A DNA stretch of 64,000 bases from the NCBI RefSeq assembly GCF_023074175.1, contig NZ_JADPKS010000107.1:124001-188000 (forward strand), in the 5' to 3' direction. The notes beneath the pieces are model-generated. The model saw only the letters and a list, made by a program, of their open reading frames with translations. It was not told where the DNA came from and made no database searches. Made by a program: the position numbers and the translations under genes. The stretch's first letter is position 1. Every line of letters begins with the position of its first letter. Shown here one piece after another: positions 8,577 through 16,961 of this stretch. Source of the stretch: Bradyrhizobium sp. 139. GTDB lineage: Bacteria; Pseudomonadota; Alphaproteobacteria; Rhizobiales; Xanthobacteraceae.

Positions 8577-9323
8577 ATGCGTGCACCTGATTGGCTGACA
8601 GCCCGGCCGGTCGCCCATCGCGGCCTGCACGACATTTCCCGCGGCATCGTCGAGAACATGCCGGGCGCGGTGCAGGCTGCGATCGCGGGCAATTTCTCGA
8701 TCGAGGTCGACATCCAGCTTTCCGCCGACGGCGAGGCCATGGTGCATCACGACCATGCGCTCGGCCGCCTCACCGAGGCCGCCGGCGACGTAATCTCGAA
8801 GACCGCAGCCGAGCTGAAGGCAGTCAAGTTCAGGGATACGGACGAGCGGATGATGTCGCTGTCCGACCTCTGCGCCATGGTCGCCGGCCGCGTGCCGCTG
8901 GTGATCGAGGTGAAGAGCCATTTTCGCGGCGACCGCCAGCTGGTGAAGCGGATGGCCGAGGTGCTGGCGTCCTATGACGGGCCTGCCGTCGGCATGTCCT
9001 TCGATCCCGACCAGGTGCTGGCGCTGCGCGAACTGTTGCCCTCCCGCCCGCGCGGCATCGTTGCGCAGCGGACCTATGAGGACGAGTACTGGGCGAAACT
9101 GACCGAGGGGCAGCGCGACAGCATGCTGTACTTGCGCCACGGTTTTCAGACCCGGCCGCATTTCGTCGCCTTCAGGGTCGACGACCTGCCGGCCCCCGCC
9201 CCCTGGATCGCCCGCAATGTGTTCGGCTGCGCTCTGCTCGGCTGGACCGTGCGCACGCCGGAGCAGCGGACGCGGGTTCGGCAATATGCTGATCAGATGA
9301 TTTTTGAGGGATTCGCACCGTAG
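8577..9323 (+). CDS. ugpQ: Glycerophosphodiester phosphodiesterase
   Basis: 248 residues of the GDPD TIM-barrel family. The catalytic signature is visible at the N-terminus: AHRGLHD (His-Arg), then ENMPGAVQAA (Glu), IEVDIQLSADG (Glu/Asp metal ligands) and MVHHDHALGR (second His). There is no signal peptide, so it should be the cytoplasmic UgpQ-type enzyme releasing glycerol-3-phosphate and an alcohol from glycerophosphodiesters. It starts 5 bp after the RidA gene, consistent with co-transcription. Confidence 0.9.
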   Translation: MRAPDWLTARPVAHRGLHDISRGIVENMPGAVQAAIAGNFSIEVDIQLSADGEAMVHHDHALGRLTEAAGDVISKTAAELKAVKFRDTDERMMSLSDLCAMVAGRVPLVIEVKSHFRGDRQLVKRMAEVLASYDGPAVGMSFDPDQVLALRELLPSRPRGIVAQRTYEDEYWAKLTEGQRDSMLYLRHGFQTRPHFVAFRVDDLPAPAPWIARNVFGCALLGWTVRTPEQRTRVRQYADQMIFEGFAP

Positions 9324-9376
9324 GCTGATGTTCCGCACTCTTGAAGTCGCTGCTGCAATGCACGATCTTGGGCACG

Positions 9377-10618
9377 ATGGCATCATCTGAAATCACGCTC
9401 GAGGCCGTACCTTCCGTTCGCGAGGTGCCTGCTGAGGATTGGGACGCCTGCGCCAATCCCGACAAGGCCTGCAACGGACATGGCAGGGGAACCTCATCCG
9501 GGCTTCCAGGCGATTCCCTGGGCTTCTCAAAACCCGCCTATAACCCTTTCGTCTCGCACGCATTTCTTTCCGCCGTTGAGAAATCGGGTTCAGCCACATT
9601 GCGCACCGGCTGGGGACCCCGGCATCTCGTGGCCAAGCTCGATGGCCGCGTCGTCGGGGTCGTGCCCTGCTATCTGAAATCGCACTCGCAAGGCGAATAC
9701 GTTTTCGACCGCGGCTGGGCGGACGCCTATGAGCGCGCCGGCGGACGCTATTATCCGAAACTCCAGGTCTCGGTTCCCTTCACGCCCGCGACGGGACCGC
9801 GGCTTCTGGTTCGCGACGGCGTCGACCGGGAGCGCGTCACGGAGGCGCTGGCGAGCGGCCTGGTGGCGCTGTGCGGCGTTAGCAAGGCCTCCTCGGTGCA
9901 CGTCACTTTCGCGCGCGAGGCGGAGTGGAAACTGCTTGCCGGGCATGGCTTCCTCCAGCGCACCGACCAACAGTTCCACTGGCAGAACGACGGCTTTGCG
10001 AGTTTCGATGATTTCCTGGCGACGCTCAATTCGCGCCACCGCAAGTCGATCAAGCGCGAGCGGCGCGACGCGCTCGCCCCTGGCATCACCATCCACTGGC
10101 TCACGGGCAAAGACATCACCGAGGATGCCTGGGATGCCTTCTTCGCATTCTACACTGAGACGGGCTCGCGCAAATGGGGCCGTCCCTATCTTACGCGCGA
10201 ATTCTTCTCGCTGATCGGCGAGACCATGAGCCACGACGTGCTGCTGGTGATGGCCCGGCGCAACGGCCGCTGGATTGCGGGCGCAATCAACTTCATCGGC
10301 TCGGACACGCTGTTCGGCCGCAACTGGGGCGCGGTCGAGCATCATCCGTTCCTGCATTTCGAGGTCTGCTATTACCAGGCGATCGACTTCGCGATCAAAC
10401 ACGGCCTCAATAATGTCGAGGCCGGCGCGCAGGGCGAGCACAAGATCGCGCGCGGCTACCTGCCGCGGACGACCCATTCCGCCCACTTCATCGCCGATCC
10501 GGGCCTGCGCCGCGCCATCGACGATTACCTCAAGCGCGAGCGCGCCTATGTCGCCGAGGCCGGACGGGAGCTCGCCGAGCTCGGCCCGTTCCGGAAAGGC
10601 GTCGACGAGGCGCCTTGA
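9377..10618 (+). CDS. GNAT/FemAB-like protein of COG3146 (DUF482)
   Basis: 413 residues from the ATG at 9377; a TTG at 9341 in frame is less convincing. The length and motifs (CYLKSHSQGEYVFDRGWADAY, then SRHRKSIKRERR, FNRNW-like LFGRNWGAV, GAQGEHKIARGY near the end) fit the COG3146/DUF482 family, a predicted acyltransferase group related to FemAB aminoacyl transferases. The substrate is unknown. It sits in a same-strand run between ugpQ and a HIT gene. Confidence 0.82.
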   Translation: MASSEITLEAVPSVREVPAEDWDACANPDKACNGHGRGTSSGLPGDSLGFSKPAYNPFVSHAFLSAVEKSGSATLRTGWGPRHLVAKLDGRVVGVVPCYLKSHSQGEYVFDRGWADAYERAGGRYYPKLQVSVPFTPATGPRLLVRDGVDRERVTEALASGLVALCGVSKASSVHVTFAREAEWKLLAGHGFLQRTDQQFHWQNDGFASFDDFLATLNSRHRKSIKRERRDALAPGITIHWLTGKDITEDAWDAFFAFYTETGSRKWGRPYLTREFFSLIGETMSHDVLLVMARRNGRWIAGAINFIGSDTLFGRNWGAVEHHPFLHFEVCYYQAIDFAIKHGLNNVEAGAQGEHKIARGYLPRTTHSAHFIADPGLRRAIDDYLKRERAYVAEAGRELAELGPFRKGVDEAP

Positions 10619-10667
10619 CGGCCTGCTGCGGCTGGTGACAGTAAGCGAAAAAATTCGAGGAGCCGCC

Positions 10668-11096
10668 ATGACCGCCTACGACCCCAACAACATCTTCGCA
10701 AAGATCCTGCGCGGCGAGTTTCCCTGCCACAAGGTCTATGAGGACGAACACGTGTTCGCCTTCCTCGATATCATGCCGCGGGTATCGGGCCACACGCTGG
10801 TGATCCCGAAGGCCCCTGCCCGCAACATCCTCGACATCAAGCCCGACGACTACGCCCATGTCGCCCGCGGCGCGCACAAGATCGCGGCCGCGGCGATGAA
10901 AGCGTTCGAGGCCGATGGCATCACCGTGCAACAGTTCAACGAACCCGCCGGCGGACAGGTGGTGTTTCATCTCCACATGCACGTGATGCCGCGCCACGAC
11001 GGCGTGGCCATGCTGCCGCCCGCCAGCCGCAAGGAAGACGTCAAGATGCTGGAAGAGAACGCGGCCAAGCTGATCGCGGCGCTGAAGGCGGGCTAG
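10668..11096 (+). CDS. HIT family protein (nucleotide hydrolase/transferase)
   Basis: 142 residues. The histidine triad H101-L-H-M-H105-V-M-P is intact and the N-terminal half has the Hint-type FLDIMPRVSGHTLVIPK. HIT proteins of this size hydrolyse adenosine phosphoramidates or related nucleotides. A GAGGAG ribosome site at 10657-10662 sits six bases before the ATG, so earlier in-frame starts are rejected. Confidence 0.92.
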   Translation: MTAYDPNNIFAKILRGEFPCHKVYEDEHVFAFLDIMPRVSGHTLVIPKAPARNILDIKPDDYAHVARGAHKIAAAAMKAFEADGITVQQFNEPAGGQVVFHLHMHVMPRHDGVAMLPPASRKEDVKMLEENAAKLIAALKAG

Positions 11097-11107
11097 CTCT
11101 CTCCGCT

Positions 11108-11164
11108 CGTCACTGCGAGCAACAGTCTGGATTGCTTGGTCGCAAAGGCTCCTCGCAATGACGG
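11108..11164. repeat. Degenerate hairpin repeat, same family as 57398-57487
   Basis: The left GTCACTGCGAGC and right GCTCCTCGCAATGAC pair imperfectly. The right half, including CTGGATTGCTT and CTCCTCGCAATGACGG, closely matches the right half of the element at 57449-57487. It lies between the convergent HIT and trmO genes. Confidence 0.6.
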
Positions 11165-11174
11165 AGGAGAGGCT

Positions 11175-11666
11175 TCACTCCGCCTGAAAATCACCCGCCT
11201 GCGGCGCGGCCAGCGGCGTGAATTCGCAACGATCCGGCTTGATGTCGATCAGCGGCGTGTTGTCGATGCAGTCGAGCCCGCGCACGAGAATGGCATTGCC
11301 CTCGATGCCGACGAGCTTGACGATCGAGGTGCCGATCGGGTTGGGCCGGACCGGTGAGCGCAGCGAGAACGTGCCGCGGGTCTTCTCGTTGTTCTTCGGG
11401 CTTTGCAGGACGATGTCGCGGCGCGACTTGTCGAGCCAGTAGAGCACTTCGAGATTGCTGTAGAAATCGACGCCCTTGATGGCCGCCACGAACGGCTCGA
11501 AGATCTCGAGGCGGCATATCGGGCCGTCGGCGCGGCCCTGGCGCGGCGTCTCCATCCGCGAGGTCCAGGGCGTGCGGATGCGGCCGATGAAGACGAGGCC
11601 AGCATCCTCCGTCGACGGCAGCTCGATGGCGACCTCGCCCTCGCGGAGCTCGTTTTCGCGAACCAT
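11175..11666 (-). CDS. trmO: tRNA (N6-threonylcarbamoyladenosine-37) methyltransferase TrmO
   Basis: 163 residues of the UPF0066/TsaA (YaeB-like) family. Recognisable motifs are FIGRIRTPW near the N-terminus, the SPVRPNPIG block that forms the SAM site, and GLDCIDNTPLIDIKPD near the C-terminus. TrmO N-methylates t6A37 of threonine tRNAs. It is shorter than E. coli TrmO (235 aa) because it lacks the C-terminal domain, as in many alphaproteobacteria. AAGGA precedes the ATG. Confidence 0.88.
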   Translation of the reverse strand: MVRENELREGEVAIELPSTEDAGLVFIGRIRTPWTSRMETPRQGRADGPICRLEIFEPFVAAIKGVDFYSNLEVLYWLDKSRRDIVLQSPKNNEKTRGTFSLRSPVRPNPIGTSIVKLVGIEGNAILVRGLDCIDNTPLIDIKPDRCEFTPLAAPQAGDFQAE

Positions 11667-11697
11667 ATTTCCAGTTCCTTGCTGTTCGCCGATGGTT

Positions 11698-12048
11698 TTA
11701 GCCCAACCACCACTTGCCGGCCAGCATGAAGACTTCGCCGGTCACCACGCCTGCAAAGATCGAGCGGCCGGTCAGCAGGAAGACGACGAGGCCTGCGCCG
11801 ACCGCGCCGTAGCGCAGGACATCAGGCACGCTGGCAAGCGCCCCCGGCGGCTCGACCACGATCTGGGCGATGACGCCGGCCAGGATGGCGGTGGCGACCG
11901 CCCTCACCCAGACCAGGAGCTCTGAGCCCTCATCGATGCCACCGCCGAACCACAGGCCCAGCATGCGCCATATCTGGTTCGGAACGACGCCTGCGACGAA
12001 CAGCACCGCCAGCGCATGCCAGTCGCCGATGAGCTGCGCAAAGCTCAT
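11698..12048 (-). CDS. azlD: AzlD family membrane protein
   Basis: 116 residues with three to four hydrophobic segments, the size and pattern of the small partner of AzlC in branched-chain amino acid exporters. The ATG (12046-12048) overlaps the azlC stop by 4 bp, so the pair is translationally coupled. In other bacteria AzlCD/YgaZH exports valine and related amino acids. Confidence 0.85.
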   Translation of the reverse strand: MSFAQLIGDWHALAVLFVAGVVPNQIWRMLGLWFGGGIDEGSELLVWVRAVATAILAGVIAQIVVEPPGALASVPDVLRYGAVGAGLVVFLLTGRSIFAGVVTGEVFMLAGKWWLG

Positions 12049-12785
12049 GCGCGCACCTCCCGCCACCAATGCACGCCATACGCGATCGTACCCGCCACGA
12101 GGCCGCTGACGAGGATGTCGAGGCCGGAGTTCATCTTCGCGGCCAGCGGATAAAGCAAAATCCCGAGCGTCAGCGCGACGACGTCGGCGACCTCGCGGCT
12201 GTTGCGCGCGGTCGAGAACAGAAAGGACAGCGGCGTCAGCAGCAGGATCGCGGCACCCAGCGTCTGCGTGAGATTGGCGGCGAGGAAATAGCCAACCGTG
12301 TTGGCGGTGAGGCACACCGAGACGAGGCCGCAGCCGAGCCCATGGACGAAGGCGATGCGCCGCTCGCGCGGCACCTGCGGCAGGAAGCGATGGCATTCGA
12401 CCCAGAGCGTCACGGCTGTGAGATGGGCAGCAAAGATCATCTCGCGCCGTTTCGTCGTCGGCGTGCGCATCAGCGGCAAGACCGACACCACCATCGGAAA
12501 CAGGCGGATGGCGCTGACGGTTACCGCGACCGCCGACTGAATGATGGTGGCGCCGGAGCCGAGCGTGGTGATCAGAATGATCTGCGCTGGACCGGCCCAG
12601 ACGAACAACGTCGAGGCGAGCGCCCAGGCCAGGCTGAAATGGCTGTCGTGGGCGAGCGCGCCGATGCCGAGATAGGTCACGAACAGCACGACGGTGAGGA
12701 TCGTCTGCGTGATCGAGCGCAGCCCCCACGCAAAGGCGCGCCAGGGACTTTGCCATTGAGGTGAATCGAGTGGAGGAAGCGCCAC
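12045..12785 (-). CDS. azlC: AzlC family ABC-type/branched-chain amino acid exporter subunit
   Basis: 246 residues, with about six membrane segments. The AzlC landmarks ALAHDSHFSLAWALAS, FVWAGPAQIILI and a later LPLMRTPTTKRREMI loop are present. It is the large subunit of an AzlCD-type permease thought to export branched-chain amino acids. Overlap with azlD supports a two-subunit exporter. No regulator of the Lrp/AzlB type is adjacent. Confidence 0.88.
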   Translation of the reverse strand: MALPPLDSPQWQSPWRAFAWGLRSITQTILTVVLFVTYLGIGALAHDSHFSLAWALASTLFVWAGPAQIILITTLGSGATIIQSAVAVTVSAIRLFPMVVSVLPLMRTPTTKRREMIFAAHLTAVTLWVECHRFLPQVPRERRIAFVHGLGCGLVSVCLTANTVGYFLAANLTQTLGAAILLLTPLSFLFSTARNSREVADVVALTLGILLYPLAAKMNSGLDILVSGLVAGTIAYGVHWWREVRA

Positions 12786-12893
12786 GGGAGGTTCGGCTAG
12801 AGTTACGAAATCGTGGCCGCATAACGGGCAATGTGGCCGCTGGCGTCAAGGAAGCGCGAGGCGGGGCTGGCATGCGCGCGCCAACACTATCCC

Positions 12894-13022
12894 CGTCATT
12901 CCGGGCGCGACGAAGTCGCGAGCTATGATGCGCAATTGCGCATCTGAGAATCCATCATGCAGCCGTCCCCGCGGTCCAATGGATTCCGGGCTCGCGCCCA
13001 AGGAGGCGCGCCCCGGAATGAC
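12894..13022. repeat. Hairpin repeat with perfect internal 18-bp palindrome
   Basis: The outer ends CGTCATTCCGGG and CCCCGGAATGACA pair, enclosing GGATTCCGGGCTCGCG, also seen in the element at 42239-42344. Inside is GATGCGCAATTGCGCATC (12927-12944), a perfect 18-bp palindrome. It fills the gap between azlC and the lytic transglycosylase gene. Confidence 0.7.
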
Positions 13023-13043
13023 AAGAGGAGACACAGACGCCCC

Positions 13044-14003
13044 CTACCCGCTCACACCCCTGTTCTTCAGCACGAAGCAGGCACCGCCCGCCTTGCGGAT
13101 GCGGTTGCAGAGATCATCTGCCTCGCTGCGCGTATCGGCACCTATGCGCACCTGATAAAATGCGCGCGTACCGCGGCTGCGCATCACCGAGCTTAGCAGG
13201 CTCGGATCGCGATCGCCGATCACGGTGTTCAGCCGCGTGACGGCGCGCGAATACATTGCCAGCGCCCTGTTGCGGTCGAATCCGGCGGCGAGCTGCACGC
13301 CCCAGACCTTTGCGGCAGCCAGCTCCACATGCTGTTCGAGCTCGGCGACGAAGGCATTCGGCGCGCGCTTCAGAAGCGCCATGAGGTCGCGGCAGCTCGT
13401 CGGCGGGGCGCTTGACGGCCCCTTGCCCGTGCTGCCTGCCTTGGCCCACGCCTCGACGGTTGCGCCGGTGATGGCGAGAACATAGTTGCGCGTCTGCTCC
13501 GGCATGCCGCCGGTGCCGGCAAGCCATTCCTGCACCCGTCGCGGCCCGGCATTATAGGCCGCGGCAGCAAGTCCGAGATTGCCGAACTGGTTGCGCAGCT
13601 CGTTCAGAAACTCCGCCGACTTCGGCAGCGCCTGCACCGGATTGAAGGGGTTGAGCAGCCCGCGCTCGTTCGCAGTGCCCGGCATGAACTGTGCGATCCC
13701 CTGCGCGCGTTCGCCGCTGCGCGTCACCGGGCCCACCGCATCAGTCTGAAAGCGGCTCTCCTGCCAGATCACGCGGGCAAAGAATTCCAGCGGCAGATTG
13801 GCATCCCGCGCGGCGGCCTCGATGATCAGGCAGATCGACTCCCGCGTGTCGCTCTCGCGCGCATCGGCAGGCTTCGCCGGCGACGTCGCGAGCTGTTCGA
13901 CGCTCGGCACGGCGACGTCAGTCTTTGCAGGCGAGCTGTCCCACGCCGCCGCCTGTGTCACCGAGACAAGCAGCGCGGTGATGATGCGCGATGCAATCTG
14001 CAT
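13044..14003 (-). CDS. Secreted lytic murein transglycosylase (SLT family) with SPOR-like tail
   Basis: 319 residues from ATG 14003, chosen because it opens a signal peptide (MQIASRIITALLVSVTQAAA). The SLT domain has catalytic E82-S83 (ARVIWQESRF), then GIAQFMPGTA and LAAAAYNAGPRRVQEW, diagnostic for the family. The C-terminus (RSRGTRAFYQVRIGADT to CNRIRKAGGACFVLK) looks like a SPOR peptidoglycan-binding domain. It cleaves glycan strands in the periplasm. It is divergent from the DctP-type gene. Confidence 0.88.
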   Translation of the reverse strand: MQIASRIITALLVSVTQAAAWDSSPAKTDVAVPSVEQLATSPAKPADARESDTRESICLIIEAAARDANLPLEFFARVIWQESRFQTDAVGPVTRSGERAQGIAQFMPGTANERGLLNPFNPVQALPKSAEFLNELRNQFGNLGLAAAAYNAGPRRVQEWLAGTGGMPEQTRNYVLAITGATVEAWAKAGSTGKGPSSAPPTSCRDLMALLKRAPNAFVAELEQHVELAAAKVWGVQLAAGFDRNRALAMYSRAVTRLNTVIGDRDPSLLSSVMRSRGTRAFYQVRIGADTRSEADDLCNRIRKAGGACFVLKNRGVSG

Positions 14004-14127
14004 CCATCGCGTGCAGGCATGACGATGGCGCCCGCCGGTGCGGCATGCAACAAGATGATCTGCCAGATTGTGGCATCGTGCCATGATTATGCGAGTTGCC
14101 AATATGCTGCCTGACCTGCCTCACCCA

Positions 14128-15180
14128 ATGCGTCACCCCGCCAAACGGATCCACGCCTTCCTTGCCGTTGTCGCTCTTCTCCTGAGCGTCGCGCCGGCCG
14201 CCGCGCAAGTGAACCCGCAAGTCACGTCTCAAGTCACGTCTCAAGTCACGTCTCAAGTCGTGTCTCAAGTCACTTGGCGGATGACCACGGAATACCCAGA
14301 GAATAACATCTCCGGGATCGGGCTCACCACCTTCGCCGATCGCGTCGCGGCGCGCACAAACGGTTTCGTGAGCGTGGCCAACGCGTTCGACAACGACCTC
14401 AAGATCAGCTCGGGCGAGATGCCGCGCGCCGCGCTGGATGGCCGGATCGCTGGCGGCGATGCCTTCGCGGGCGCGCTTTCGGGCCTCGACCCGGTACTCG
14501 GACTGTCCACCCTGCCCTTCCTGGTGCAATCGGCCGACCTCGCCCGCGCCACCAATCTGCGGGCGCGCCCGCTCTACGAAAAGGCGCTCGCGGCGCGCGG
14601 CCTCAAGCTGCTCTATGTCACGATCTGGCCGGCCACGGGCCTCTGGTCGGACCATGCGCTCGAAGGCGCCGACGACCTGCCGAAACTGAACTTGCGAGCC
14701 TATGACGCCAATTCCAGCGAGGTCATGCGTGCGGCCGGCGCGAATGCACAGTTCCTGCCGATGGACGCGGCGCTCGCCGGACTCAGGGAGCACCGGCTGA
14801 ATGCGTTCCTCACCTCCGGCGACGGCGGCGCGGGACGCAAACTCTGGGACTTCCTGCCCTACTTTACAGCCATCAACTACGCGATGCCGGTCTCGATCGC
14901 CTTCGTCCGCAGCGACGCACTTGCCGAACTGTCCGAGCCGATGCAGCGCGAGGTGCTGGCCGCGGCGGCCGAGACCGAGCAAAGCCAATTCGCGCTATTG
15001 ACCCATCGCACCTCCGAAAATCATGCGCGCATGCGCGACAATAGCGTCCGCATCGCCGAACCTGCGCCGCCATCCCTCGTCGCCGCGCTCCGAAAGGCGG
15101 CAACGCCTGCAATCACCGATTGGGAGGCACGGGCCGGCACGGACGCCGCTGCGCTCGTCGAATGGGCCCGGCAGCAATGA
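14128..15180 (+). CDS. TRAP transporter DctP-type solute-binding protein
   Basis: 350 residues from ATG 14128, which directly precedes a signal peptide (MRHPAKRIHAFLAVVALLL to APAAAQ); ATG 14104 in frame is also possible and neither has a strong ribosome site. The DctP fold is shown by TWRMTTEYPENNISGIGLTTFADRV, LSGLDPVLGLSTLPFLV and YDANSSEVMRAAGANAQFLPMDAALAGL. No DctQ/DctM membrane genes are adjacent, so it is an orphan binding protein. Odd feature: a 12-bp tandem repeat right after the signal peptide. Confidence 0.82.
   Translation: MRHPAKRIHAFLAVVALLLSVAPAAAQVNPQVTSQVTSQVTSQVVSQVTWRMTTEYPENNISGIGLTTFADRVAARTNGFVSVANAFDNDLKISSGEMPRAALDGRIAGGDAFAGALSGLDPVLGLSTLPFLVQSADLARATNLRARPLYEKALAARGLKLLYVTIWPATGLWSDHALEGADDLPKLNLRAYDANSSEVMRAAGANAQFLPMDAALAGLREHRLNAFLTSGDGGAGRKLWDFLPYFTAINYAMPVSIAFVRSDALAELSEPMQREVLAAAAETEQSQFALLTHRTSENHARMRDNSVRIAEPAPPSLVAALRKAATPAITDWEARAGTDAAALVEWARQQ
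14206..14277 (+). repeat. 12-bp in-frame tandem repeat in the dctP-like gene
   Basis: Six 12-bp units beginning CAAGT follow one another. Three are exact (CAAGTCACGTCT at 14218, 14230, 14242), one has two changes (14254) and the outer two are diverged. They encode QVTS repeats placed just after the signal-peptide cleavage region. The unit length preserves frame, so copy number can vary without breaking the gene. Confidence 0.9.
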
Positions 15181-15249
15181 CGCATCGGGTCTTGACTTGA
15201 AAGCCGATCCAACTAGCAACGGGGCGGGATCAACCGCGGACCGAGGCGC

Positions 15250-15888
15250 ATGGCGACAATCTTCTTTGATCTCGACGGCACGCTCACCAACCCCAAGCCC
15301 GGTATCACGCGCTCGATCCAGTACGCGCTGGAGCGGCTGGGCGTCGCAGTCCCGAGCGAGGACGAGCTTACCTGGTGCATCGGCCCGCCGTTGCATGCCA
15401 GCCTGAAGAAGCTCACGGGCAGCGAGGAACTCGCCGACCGGGCGCTGCTGCTCTATCGCGAGCGCTTCAGCGATGTCGGCCTGTTCGAGAACGAGGCCTA
15501 TGCCGGCATCATGGACACGCTGGCAACGCTTGCCGCGACGACGCCGCGCATGTTCGTGGCGACCAGCAAGCCCGCGGTCTACGCCATCCGCATCGTCGAT
15601 CATTTCGGCCTGAAGCCGTATTTCGAGCGCGTGTTCGGCTCCGAACTCGACGGCACGCGTGTCGACAAGCGCGACCTGCTGCGCTACGCGCTCGACGAGG
15701 CGAAGGTCGATCCCGGCAGCGCGATCATGATCGGCGACCGCAGCCACGACGTGATCGGTGCCCGCACCAACGGCATGACCGCAATCGGCGTGCTCTATGG
15801 CTACGGCAGCGAGGCCGAGCTCAAGGAAGCCGGCGCACATCACATCTGCGCCGCGCATCCCGAGCTGCTCGGGCATTGCGCAGCTTGA
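15250..15888 (+). CDS. HAD-superfamily hydrolase, phosphoglycolate phosphatase-like
   Basis: 212 residues. Motif I is FFDLDGTLTNP (D7 nucleophile, D9), the cap domain covers about 15-85, motif II is VATSKP, and motif III/IV is MIGDRSHDVIGA. The arrangement matches Gph-like phosphatases that release phosphate from phosphoglycolate or similar small phosphoesters; the physiological substrate is uncertain. It is convergent with the aldoxime dehydratase gene, with only one base between the stops. Confidence 0.88.
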   Translation: MATIFFDLDGTLTNPKPGITRSIQYALERLGVAVPSEDELTWCIGPPLHASLKKLTGSEELADRALLLYRERFSDVGLFENEAYAGIMDTLATLAATTPRMFVATSKPAVYAIRIVDHFGLKPYFERVFGSELDGTRVDKRDLLRYALDEAKVDPGSAIMIGDRSHDVIGARTNGMTAIGVLYGYGSEAELKEAGAHHICAAHPELLGHCAA

Positions 15889-15889
15889 T

Positions 15890-16936
15890 TTATGAGGCGC
15901 CGACGGTCTCGACCGCCGCCAGCATGCCGGTCTTCGAATGGCAGTTCAGATATTCGAAGAACTGCTCATCCGCAGTCGCCACCGTCACCTCGTGATAGAG
16001 CCGTAGCTTTGCCGATGGGCCGAGCGTCGACAGGTACTTCATCGCCGCGCCGAAGATCTTGACATGGGTCGGATGCGACTCCGCCCAGCGTTCCAGTGCA
16101 GCGAGGCTCTTCCACCAGCTCTGGCCGTAAGATTTTTCGCTCACTTTGCCGTCAGCCGAGAGCACCTGCATGTAACGATTGGCGTAGCATCCGATGGCAA
16201 GCCCGTCGTCGCGCAGAAAATCCATGCCCTCGCGCAGCAGCGGTTCGACGTCGTCAAGGTAGAGCTTTCGCTCCGAGGCCTCGGTATCGCTCCAATCCTG
16301 CCCGGAGCGGATCAGGCAGAGATTGTCGTGCGCCTTGACCCGAAGCCGCGCGCCGTCGCGGATCAGCTCGGGATCGTCGCCCGGCGTCATCGGATCGGTC
16401 TGAGACAGCGGGATACGGTCGCGCATGCCGCCCCAATAGGCGTGCTCCTGCACCTCGCCGCTCAATCCATCGGCGATTGCGGCGACGCCCTCGGGCCGTT
16501 CGAGCGAGGAAAACAGCGTCTCGTGCCGCGCGAGCGCAGGACGCAGCACCTCGACGAAGGTGGCGATGTCCTCTCGCCCCTTGCCGGTCCAGGCCTCGCG
16601 CACCGGTGCAAACCAGGTGCCGAAGCGCGCAACGTCGTCCCAATAGGCAACCGAGACGACGTTCTCGTAGCCGGCTTGGTCGATGTAGCGGGCGCGGTCC
16701 CAATGCGAAGGCCCGCGCTCGGCAGCGAACCGCGCCGCGATTTCCGCAAGTGCCGCCGTCGCAGCCGTCGGCGCGGCGCCGCGATACTGCACACCGAAAT
16801 AGCCCATCACGACCCGGCTCACGGCGGGCTTGTAGCGCGCCACGAACGACGGGTATGGCGGCTGGTAGTCGTCCGGCACGCGCTTGTGGCGCGTGCGCTG
16901 GGTCTCGAGATGCAGAGGAATTGCGGATTCCATCAT
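15890..16936 (-). CDS. oxd: Aldoxime dehydratase (phenylacetaldoxime dehydratase family)
   Basis: 348 residues from ATG 16936, with GGAGG five bases upstream. Family blocks are YFGVQYRG, YWDDVARFGTWF, EHAYWGGMRDRIP (conserved Arg), WSDTEASERKLYLDDVEP (conserved Ser), ESHPTHVKIF (candidate heme-ligand H291), LYHEV (candidate catalytic H315) and the C-terminal CHSKTGML. These enzymes use ferrous heme to dehydrate R-CH=N-OH to a nitrile in the cytoplasm. A nitrilase gene starts the same operon 25 bp upstream. Residue roles come from known Oxd enzymes; I could not align them formally. Confidence 0.9.
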   Translation of the reverse strand: MMESAIPLHLETQRTRHKRVPDDYQPPYPSFVARYKPAVSRVVMGYFGVQYRGAAPTAATAALAEIAARFAAERGPSHWDRARYIDQAGYENVVSVAYWDDVARFGTWFAPVREAWTGKGREDIATFVEVLRPALARHETLFSSLERPEGVAAIADGLSGEVQEHAYWGGMRDRIPLSQTDPMTPGDDPELIRDGARLRVKAHDNLCLIRSGQDWSDTEASERKLYLDDVEPLLREGMDFLRDDGLAIGCYANRYMQVLSADGKVSEKSYGQSWWKSLAALERWAESHPTHVKIFGAAMKYLSTLGPSAKLRLYHEVTVATADEQFFEYLNCHSKTGMLAAVETVGAS

Positions 16937-16961
16937 CGTACCCTCCCCTCGATCCCGGCGA

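Noticed and set aside
14206..14277. Short direct repeats considered as a CRISPR array
   Set aside because: Units are 12 bp, contiguous and without spacers, in frame with a signal-peptide gene. No cas genes are present. This is a coding minisatellite.
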